From: Pseudogymnoascus destructans
Lineage: Eukaryota; Ascomycota; Leotiomycetes; Thelebolales; Thelebolaceae
DNA: 64,000 nt
NCBI RefSeq assembly: GCF_001641265.1
Contig: NW_020167521.1
Span: 1,364,001 to 1,428,000 of the forward strand
Direction of reading: 5' to 3'
Shown: piece by piece, positions 55,932 to 64,000 of the stretch
Numbering within the stretch: position 1 is the first letter of the stretch
Layout: each line of letters opens with the position of its first letter
Notes under the pieces: model-generated
The model's input: the letters and a program-made list of their open reading frames with translations, nothing else
The model's database searches: none
What the model was told of the DNA's origin: nothing
Program-made: the position numbers and the translations under genes

Positions 55932-58549
55932 ATGGCTAATGAGGCGCCACCGCTATTGTTTGACGACTGTCATGTCGCTATTATTCCAAGCAGAAAGTTA
56001 ACAATTGAGAATGCGCGTGAGGTAAGAACCTCACCAGTCATGGTGAACCCCTCTAACATGCAGTACAGTTTGGATCTATACTCGAAGAAAATGGAGCGAC
56101 AATATCAGAACTCAGCGCCGATGGCACTGTCGAAATCGCCGAAGTTACACATATAATCTCGTCAACTTCTGACTTCCCTCAATACCACGTCGCTTGCGAA
56201 CACTTGCGTCCTGTTATCACACCAAGTTGGATTGCAGCGTCGCTCAAGAAGAATAAACTAGCTCCCTTCCGGCCATATACGCCAGATCCCAAACTTTTCT
56301 TCTCTGGCGTTAACGTCACTTGCGCCGATATTCCAGATGGCGACCAAGATGCTATTATTGGTGCGGTCATTGCCATGGGAGGCCAAGAATCCAGCAGTCT
56401 CACGAGGCAAGTCACTCATATCGTGGCGCTGACAGAAGACCACCCGAAGTGCCAGAATGCAAGGGACAAACAATTAAAGTGCAAGATCGTTTTACCCCAC
56501 TGGTTTGAGGACTGCATTAAGCTCGGGCATAGAATCGACGAAAAGCCATATTTGCTCCCTGATCCCGAGTTTCTTCGGATAGGGTCTGAGGCACAGATTC
56601 TGGTCCCGATCACAAACAGCGTGACAGGAGCCACAACCCCACTCCCTGATTATATTCCCATCGGGGCAGATTCTCCTTCAGGATCTCGCAAATTAGGCGT
56701 TTTCCGCGACAAGAAGGTCATGTTTTCAGAAGATGTGAAACTCCGTAGCCGTCATCGAGGCATTCTTGAGAACCTCATTACCAATGGGGACGGCGCGATA
56801 ACTACTAGCGTTCACAAAGCCGACATGTATATTTGCAACTACCGCGATGGCGATGACTATATCACGGCTTCCCGGAATGGAAAGGATGTTGGAAATATTT
56901 CCTGGCTGTATTATCTCATGACTTACAATGAGTGGACCTCGCCTTTGCGGCGACTCCTGCACTATCCAATTCCTCGAATGCCGCTTGAAGGGTTTGAAGG
57001 AACGAGAATCACTCTTTCTAACTATGGTGGAGACACTCGCATTTATCTCGAAAGCCTCGTTAAAGCTGCCGGAGGCGAGTTCACGAAAAGTATGAAGCAG
57101 GATAATACCCATCTTATCACGGCGCGAAATAACAGCGAAAAGTGCGAGGCTGCGCTTGAGTGGGGAATTTCGATGGTCAACCATTTGTGGATTGAGGAAA
57201 GCTATGTCAAATGCAAAGCACAGCCTTTAACAAATCCAAAATACACCCATTTTCCACGGCGCACAAACCTTGGTGAAGTAATTGGCCAGGTGCCTTTTGA
57301 TCGCGCGATATTGGAGCGAATCTATTATCCTGGCGATGTTGCCACTCCTGAGTCATCAAATCGGGATAGGCCCGTTATGAAGACGAAGGATCGCAATGCA
57401 GATGTTCAGCATGCTACTGAACCACCTAGCGCTACCTTGGCTGATGTCTCTATGGCGGATGACCAAACCTTGCCCGTTCTTCCTCGATCAAAAGCAACTC
57501 CTGTCCCAAAGCGAACGGCACATCTCCTATCGACACCACACAGCAACCGACTGGCTAGAACAGGCAAAGAGAACAAAACGCCATCATCTACAAGTAGCCG
57601 TGGGGCAAAGGACCGCGCGTTATCCAAGCTTCATGACCAAGCTGCCGACATTGCACTTTATGAAAAGGAGAAAAAGCGTGCTGGCAACGGTGTCTGGGGC
57701 GGAAAACGAGCTGCAGACCAGGTCGACAGAGAAAGGGGCACCCGGAGGGCTTCTAGTGAAGCTGGAGAGGAGATCGATGTAGAATCTGAGGAAGAGGGTC
57801 GGGTAATTAAGAAACCAAAGACTGGTTCGCGCCCAGTGAGCATCAGGCTTCTAGTCACTAGCTACAAAAGGTGGGAAGAGACGCCAACAAAGGAGGATTC
57901 CGATAAGGTAAGTACACCAGACATGACCTTGATGTGGCTATACTAATGTTTTCCGTAGAAAAAGCTGCGTGAACTTGGAATTCTCATCGTCCAGGACCCT
58001 AGTACTTGCAACTATCTCGCGGCGCCAGGCATGGTTCGCACGCATAAGTTTCTCTGCGCGTTGGCTACTGGCGTTGGCATCTTGTCGACTGAGTTCATTG
58101 ATGCGTGCCTTACGTCGTCAACGGTGCTGCCTCCGGACTCCTTCGTATTGAAGGACAAAGCGAAGGAAAAGTACTTTAAGGTCAAACTCGCTGATGCCGT
58201 CAATCGTGCCAAATCGAACTCCGGGCATTTGCTTCGGGGCATTGCCATATACTGTACGGAAGCTATATCAAATGGCCCTGGTACATACAAGACTATCGTG
58301 GAATTCAATGGAGGCGAGTTCGCCATATTCAGAGCGAAGGCTGAAACTTTGAGGATGAGGGAGGAAGGTGAAGAGGAGGCTGTATATCTGCTGACAGGGA
58401 CGTCAATTAAAGAGAAGGCACTGTGGCCAAAGTTTGCACAGATGGCCCAGGACAATGGGCATGAGCCGAGGATTGTACAAATTGAATGGCTACTCGATGC
58501 AGCGATGAGGCAGGAGGTGAGATGGCATGAAGAGTATTTGGCAAATTAG
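55932..58549 (+). CDS. six-BRCT scaffold, Rtt107/Brc1 type
   Basis: Exons 55932-56021, 56069-57907 and 57959-58549 encode 839 aa. Four BRCT repeats lie in the N-terminal half (about residues 9-105, 107-195, 239-330 and 336-425; note GVNVTCADI, KIVLPHWFEDCIKLG, DKKVMFSEDV and GTRITLSNY). A Ser/Lys-rich linker follows, and a C-terminal BRCT pair is at about 620-715 and 720-839 (HKFLCALATGVGILST). The 4+2 arrangement is that of yeast Rtt107 and fission yeast Brc1, nuclear scaffolds that bind phosphorylated H2A and support repair at stalled forks. The first intron uses the second of two AGs, at 56068, to keep the frame. Confidence 0.88.
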
Positions 58550-58759
58550 ACTATCTGGCTTGCCGTTTTTAGCATTAGCTTGGAGTTCGGTTTTATGGGA
58601 CAGAGCGTGGTTGTCCGGATTGTTGGGCATAGTTGACGTTGGAATGTATTAATCCAGGATATTTGTCCCACAACATGCCTTCTCATCCCATTTTGCAACG
58701 TGCTCTGAGTGAACCAAATATTGGCTTTTTGAAACTAATATTTTGTATTATTTCATAGT

Positions 58760-59386
58760 CTAGAAGAATTTAACACCTTGTTCGTCTTCCTGCCCAAATA
58801 CTTGCGCCTTGCCTCTCCTTACAAGAACACCCATCGCCCGCTGTAATAAGTCTGGATCCATGCCATGGAACTCCTGTGATATCGTCGCTTCGCTCTCTGT
58901 AAGTTCATATAGTGTAAGCACAACGTTCTTCTGTCCCGTCTCGTCAACCTGTATATCCATGTCAGTTACTACCATCCATATGTCTAAACAACGAAAGTCA
59001 CTGAGCTGTAAAGAACTCCATACCCAGTCATATATCAACCCCGCCCATTCTTCCGGTGTCCTCCAATAGATCCATGCCACCTCTTTACTCTCGCTATCCT
59101 TCTTCCCGCCCAGCCACTCCGCCCTTCCCTCCTTCCTCATCGCATTCACAATATCCTTCGCATCCGCGAGGCTAACCCGCTTATTGATCGTCTTATTCCA
59201 GAACAGATCCGTGTCGATGGCATCCACCAGCGTCAGCTTCCAGAGCTTCTTCTGCCGACAGTAGGCGAGGATGAGGCTGCTCCATTTGCTGCGACGCGCG
59301 TGCTCGGTGGTGGTCGACGGCTGGGGCGAGAAGAACGGGGGAAAGGAATAGAAGGCCGGGAACTCGAAGGTGTCGGCCTGAGCCAT
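58760..59386 (-). CDS. vps25: ESCRT-II subunit Vps25
   Basis: Exons 59386-59024 and 58948-58760 encode 183 aa (yeast 202, human 176). The 75-nt intron (GTATGG...ATACAG) has no stop and is a multiple of three, so an unspliced frame of 208 aa is also open. Removing it gives the family sequence IYDWVDETGQKNVVLTLYEL. The N-terminal winged helix begins FPAFYSFPPFFSPQPSTT, which contains the PPxF-type motifs that hold Vps25 to Vps22/Vps36, and includes WSSLILAYCRQKKLWKL. ESCRT-II sorts ubiquitinated cargo into multivesicular endosomes. Confidence 0.93.
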   Translation of the reverse strand: MAQADTFEFPAFYSFPPFFSPQPSTTTEHARRSKWSSLILAYCRQKKLWKLTLVDAIDTDLFWNKTINKRVSLADAKDIVNAMRKEGRAEWLGGKKDSESKEVAWIYWRTPEEWAGLIYDWVWSSLQLSDFRCLDIWMVVTDMDIQVDETGQKNVVLTLYELTESEATISQEFHGMDPDLLQRAMGVLVRRGKAQVFGQEDEQGVKFF

Positions 59387-60604
59387 GGTCGAGAAGGGGG
59401 CGTAATCGGGAGTTATATATATTGTCCTGTCATTTATGCGTGGGCCATGGATAGTGGGCGCAATTCAGATCAACGCGGTCATCGCGGGGTCATCTTCAGC
59501 GTTGTCTGTTGGTGGGGGGCACGTTGGACAGTGGGAGCTTGCGGGGAAAGTGCAAACACAGCAAACATCTCTTGGTGGGTGGCCACGCTGAATTGGGAAA
59601 GTGCAAACACGACAAACAATTGCTAGCTGCAGGCAGTTTGGGACCGGAAACTAATCCCCTTTCGCACAGGATTGGATTAGCACTAGCGTGATTTCGAAAA
59701 TTTTCGCTGCCTATATATACTCGCCCTCCCCCCTTCCTTTTGATATTTTTTTTCTTTTCTCTTTAGCTCTCTTTGCCTATTGGCTTAGATCAAGTGTAGT
59801 ATCTGTTCTTTTCAGTTTAATCTCTGAAATTGTCCTATTGGACAAATCAATGATTAAATCTATTTTTGAAATGAGTCTTGGGACCGCTGAGTTTACTCAT
59901 GTCCTAGGACACAGTGTCTCTGGTATTACACTGCCTCCAGATGACGCGACCTCGCATTTTCATTACATTTCTGGCTTGCCCAGGGTTGTGAAGAAGATTG
60001 GTTTATTTCGTAGGTAGTTCGTCTAAATTATTGTAATGTGATATATTAAAAGCACGGATATATAAATATGAAGAATTCCCCGTGGCCGCAATTGCGCACC
60101 AAACTCGCCGCCAAGTTCTCTGATCAACACAATATAGCCTCTCGGATTGATTTCCTTTGCACCACTCCCATCATGTCTTGTTTGGAGAAGCCATCCATCG
60201 ACGGTGTTTTAGAATTGTAGCTTCTGAGCTTTGTTTTGGTTGACATGGTTGAGAGCCGACACTATCCTGGTTGCTGATGCTGGAAAAGTGCCGTTATATA
60301 TTGTTTTTATCGTAGCACCCAATTTTCACACGAAACAATCCCATTCGTATTTCTCCACGTCCCCACCATCAGTAATATATAACTTGACCTTCACATTCCC
60401 TGTCGAGGCTATCATAGATTTTGCGAATTAAAGCCCTTTAAGCTCTTGTGTGCGGCGAAACTGGATTTAGAGTTCTGTAGCCTCGAATAGTACGTGGGGT
60501 GGGTTTGCTGGCCTCAGTTCTCTGCACTCACGCGCTCCGATACCGACAGCCTTCTTCCACCCTGTGCCCTTCCGCGCTCAAGCCACAAACAGCATATCTA
60601 TAAG
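59387..60604. other. intergenic stretch, vps25 and nat1 promoters
   Basis: The two genes diverge. Two copies of GGGAAAGTGCAAACAC lie near 59555 and 59597. An open frame at 59688-60017 has a hydrophobic start but no recognisable family. From about 59700 the stretch is AT-rich. Confidence 0.5.
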
Positions 60605-62963
60605 ATGCCACAACCATTAAGTTCGAAGGAGTCTTCGCTCTTTCGAACTGTAGTTCGCAATTATGAGGATAAGCAGTACAAGAAAGGTGGGCATCTCCTC
60701 AGCGGCGACGGAATGACTGGTGCGCTGACAGATTACACCAGGTCTCAAAGCGGCCGAGCAAATTCTCAAGAAGAACCCGAAGCATGGAGATACCATGGCG
60801 ATGAAGGCATTGATCCTGAACTCAATTGGCAAATCCGATGAAGCTTTCGCGCTGGCCAAGCTTGCTCTCCAGGCTGACATGAAGTCGCATGTCTGCTGGC
60901 ACGTTTACGGTCTACTCTATCGATCCAACAAGAATTTCGAAGAGGCCATTAAGGCTTACAAATTTGCCCTGAAGCTGGACCCAGAATCGCAGCAGATCCA
61001 GAGGGACCTGGCCCTTCTCCAAATACAAATGCGGGACTACCAAGGCTATATTACCAGCAGGAGGGCAATGCTGCAAGCTCGGTCTCATGTACGACAAAAC
61101 TGGACTGCACTGGCAATTGCGCAACACCTGTCAGGAGACCTTTCTGAGGCTGAAGGAGTATTGTCCACATACGAAGAGACCCTGAAGAGCCCTCCATCGA
61201 AACTCGACTTCGAGAACTCGGAAGCGGTTATGTACAAGAACTCTCTTATTGCTGAGCAAGGAGACTACAAGAGGGCTCTGGAGCACTTGGAGACTGCGGG
61301 CAAGCACAACCTCGACCGCCTGGCAGTTCTGGAGCTTCGTGCGGAGTACCTGTCGAAGCTTGACCGCAACGAGGAGGCGGCGACCGCTTTCCGTGCCCTG
61401 GTTGATCGTAACTCGGAATGCAAGAAATACTATGATGGACTGGCTGCGGCATTGAACATAGAGCCGGGCAACCACAAAGAGCTAAAGGCAATCTACGATG
61501 AATACGCGGAGAAGTACCCACGAAGTGACTCTGCCAGAAGGCTACCTTTAGATTTCTTAGATGGTCAGTATTTGAAGCCCAGAAACTTAACGTGCCCCAT
61601 AACTAACTGGTGCAGGCGACGAATTCCGGACAGCAGCAGATTCCTATGTTCACAGAATGTTGGATAAGGGAGTGCCCTCGACATTTGCCAACCTGAAGCA
61701 TCTTTATTCGAATAAGTTCAAGCAGCAAACGCTTCTGGAAGTCGTCAACGAGTATATTAACAGCAAAAGGGGACAGGCCAACATTGAGCCAAAGAGAAGT
61801 GGGGACACTTCAAAAGGAGACTCGTCCGCCTACTATTACCTTGCGCAACATTACAACTATCACCTCAGCCGTGACCTTGACCAGGCGTTGGTATATATAG
61901 ACAAAGCGATCGAGTTGGAGCCGAAGAGTGTCGATTTCCATATGACTAAAGCCAGGATATATAAGCACAAGGCCGATACAAAGACTGCATCGGCAACAAT
62001 GGAGATTGCACGGACTTTGGATGAGAGAGATCGCTATATCAATACTAAAGCTGCGAAATACCAGCTGCGAAATGACGAAAACGAAGCTGCTTTAAAGACA
62101 CTGGGCATGTTTACTCGCCTTGAGGCTGTGGGAGGACCACTTGCTGATTTGCACGATATGCAATGTATGTGGTTCCTAACGGAAGATGGGCAATCGCATG
62201 CCAGACAAGGTGATGTGGGCCTAGCTCTTAAGCGCTTCACTACTGTTCACAACATCTTCGATGTTTGGCAAGAAGACCAGTTCGATTTCCACAGCTTCTC
62301 TCTCCGAAAGGGCCAAATTAGGGCATACGTCGAAATGATCAGGTGGGAGGACAGGTTACGGGACCACCCTTTTTACACTAGGGCAGCAATCGGTGCCATC
62401 AAAGAGTACCTGAAGCTGTATGATAAACCCCAAGCCAATGGGAACTCTGCGAACGACGATGAATCGGCCTTGGAGAACAAGAAGGCGGCGAAGAAGGCGC
62501 GCAAGGCCGCGCAACAAGCAGAGAGAGATGCGGCGGCCAAGAAGGCCGAGCCAAACAAGGCAGTTCCGGTAGATGCTGCCACAGCAAAGAAGGTGGACGA
62601 AGACCCGAACGGTGTCAAGCTCGTCGAGACCAAGGAGCCGTTGACCGATGCGATGAAGTTCTTGGGCCCAATGCTGGAGTTTGCACCAAAGCTGCTCGAA
62701 GGACAAATTCTTGGCTTCGAGGTTTATTTCAGAAGAGGTAAGAAACTATAAGTCCCTTGGCATTATGTAAACTAACAAAGACAGAAAAATACCTTCTGGC
62801 CCTGAAGTGCCTCCTGGCTGCATCAACCATCGACTCGAGCAACTCAACAGTCAAAGAGCAAATCTCTCGCTTCAACAAGGGACTTAAGGCGAAGTCCGCG
62901 TCCCTGTCAGAAAAGGTCCTTGAGACCATCAAGGAGGAGGCAAAGAAGTTACCTAGTGCATAA
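60605..62963 (+). CDS. nat1: NatA N-terminal acetyltransferase auxiliary subunit
   Basis: Four exons, 60605-60686, 60742-61563, 61616-62737 and 62785-62963, encode 734 aa, in the family range (fission yeast about 730, yeast 854). The protein is a TPR solenoid. LSSKESSLFRTVVRNYEDKQYKKG... opens it (initial segments LSSKESSLFRTVV and YEDKQYKKG). MAMKALILNSIGKSDEAF and AIKAYKFALKLDPESQQIQ are early repeats; YYYLAQHYNYHLSRDLDQAL and IELEPKSVDFHMTKARIYK are later ones. A Lys/Ala-rich coiled segment (about residues 610-650) precedes the C-terminal helices. It anchors the catalytic Ard1 to ribosomes for cotranslational acetylation of Ser, Ala, Thr and Gly N-termini. Confidence 0.94.
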
Positions 62964-63398
62964 GTTCGGCGAAATATCATAATCAGCGCATGCGTGATGA
63001 ACGCGGATAGGCCGCTTTGTGAACATTTATCAACGGATCTTGGGAGGTTGTGCATGGAGGTGTAAAAGCGTAAAATCGAAAGAGGCAGCCCTACAGGTTA
63101 AAATATGGATAACTCGATAGAACGCATTGCTATGGAGATTTCTGATATAAAGTTAGCTACAGTACAAGTAGCTGCAATTTAACACCAAGTCAAATGATTC
63201 TGGTTGCAGAGGAGGTTTCGTGCTCATATTTGTACATACATAACCCGAATGAGTTGCGCTCCTCATCGTCTATAACTATAATACATCTGGTGTGACAGAT
63301 AATATGCAAAACCAGGCTACCTTATCTCATCCCAGAGATAAATACCATATCATACAAATTTTCTTACATCTTCCTTCTTATCACATCCTTCAACCTCA
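62964..63398. other. intergenic stretch between convergent genes
   Basis: This AT-rich sequence should hold the 3' UTRs of nat1 and tim54. No gene is seen. Confidence 0.5.
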
Positions 63399-64000
63399 TC
63401 ATATGTCCTCCATGCTCTCATCCTCCACAAGGCCCTCTCCCGGCCTCTTCGCCTTCTCCCCGAACAGCGCCTCATTCCCAGCCCTCCACCCCTTCCTCAG
63501 GCTCCCCTTGATCCATCCCTCAATCTCTTCCTCCGTGATCTCCTTCGCAATCCGCTCCGCGCGCGCCTCATCCTCCGCGCTTAACTCCGCCCTTCTCATC
63601 CTCCCCGCGATACGGGGGTCGAGCACCACATCATCGAGCCACGTGCGCTCCTTGGTCAAGTCATCGAGCGGCTTGTGGATGGACTTGTGCCAATCCTGCT
63701 CCTCCTCCTTTAGCGTCGTGAGCTGCTCCGACTTGTCGGCCTCGTCGTTCACCACGCCATCGGTCCCATCCGCAGAGGGCGCGAAGGAATCACCTTCCGC
63801 ACTGGAGGTAGTATGGTATGGCCGCGTGTTCGCGAGGATGACAGCTGCTACGTCGCGGCCGATTTGGTCGGCGAGACGGCGGCGCGTGAAGAAACGGTAC
63901 ATGCGTCTTGGGGTATTGAAGAATCCGAGGATGTGTGGGAAAGCAATTGAGACGGATGGGTCGAGTTCGTTAGGGAGAGTGGGCGCGGGAGTGGCGGCGG
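63399..64000 (-). CDS. tim54: Tim54, inner-membrane translocase subunit (C-terminal part)
   Basis: The frame is open from the right window edge to a stop at 63399, giving 199 residues, so the N-terminus lies outside the window. It reads FPHILGFFNTPRRMYRFFTR then RRLADQIGRDVAAVILANTRPY, the conserved C-terminal segment of fungal Tim54, followed by an acidic tail with LDPRIAGRMRRAELS. Tim54 is part of the TIM22 complex, which inserts carrier proteins into the mitochondrial inner membrane. ATG at 63902 is internal, not the start. Confidence 0.85.
   Translation of the reverse strand, partial: AATPAPTLPNELDPSVSIAFPHILGFFNTPRRMYRFFTRRRLADQIGRDVAAVILANTRPYHTTSSAEGDSFAPSADGTDGVVNDEADKSEQLTTLKEEEQDWHKSIHKPLDDLTKERTWLDDVVLDPRIAGRMRRAELSAEDEARAERIAKEITEEEIEGWIKGSLRKGWRAGNEALFGEKAKRPGEGLVEDESMEDI

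Noticed and set aside
59688..60017. 109-codon ORF with hydrophobic start
   Set aside because: No family resemblance and AT-rich context between two divergent promoters.
1..64000. tRNA and rRNA genes
   Set aside because: No cloverleaf with A and B boxes or rRNA core motif was recognised by eye; a tRNAscan run would decide.

Overview
The window is nuclear DNA of a filamentous ascomycete (Pezizomycotina). The protein-coding genes carry short introns of about 45-175 nt with GTAAGT/GTATGT-type donors and CTAAC-like branch sites. The proteins include fungal-specific families (Zn2Cys6 regulator, Rxt2, Rtt107/Brc1, Opi3, Tim54), and the repeats are Tc1/mariner-pogo and chromodomain Ty3/gypsy elements of ascomycete type. 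The class cannot be fixed from the sequence; Leotiomycetes is only a guess.

Layout. Positions 1-6.8 kb are a transposon nest: a pogo-type transposase running off the left edge, a TIR-bounded pogo element (1048-2906), a truncated pogo element cut by a solo gypsy LTR (3690-4597), and two opposed pogo fragments, one carrying a second solo LTR (5325-5713). From 7.3 to 28.8 kb there is a gene-rich block: a single-pass membrane protein, a CCDC174-like protein, homoserine dehydrogenase, a small membrane protein, tRNA m7G methyltransferase, an Mdm1-type PXA/RGS/PX sorting nexin, a Cus2/HTATSF1-like splicing factor, a Zn2Cys6 regulator, a broken protein-kinase gene and an aquaporin with altered pore motifs. 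From 29 to 41.6 kb lies a second repeat island: a long inverted repeat, a decayed pogo end, a 7.3-kb Ty3/gypsy chromovirus whose reverse transcriptase is split by another solo LTR, a gypsy protease remnant, two near-perfect DNA hairpins and a 1.4-kb internally deleted pogo element. From 41.7 kb to the right edge is housekeeping sequence: mitochondrial ribosomal protein L2, a B-type cyclin, phospholipid methyltransferase Opi3, a tiny three-exon gene for V-ATPase subunit f, Rxt2, a 5'-truncated TRAPPC11-like gene, an alpha/beta hydrolase with a GC-AG intron, an Rtt107/Brc1 BRCT scaffold, Vps25, the NatA auxiliary subunit and the C-terminal part of Tim54.

The genes do not form a pathway or a biosynthetic cluster. 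They are an ordinary eukaryotic mix, with several divergent pairs that share short promoters. No clearly new biological system was found. The most useful points are the nested solo LTRs with exact target-site duplications, the aquaporin with NPS/NFA in place of NPA/NPA, the easily missed V-ATPase f gene, the truncated TRAPPC11-like gene, three stop-free introns of length 3n, and strong long hairpins in the repeat island.
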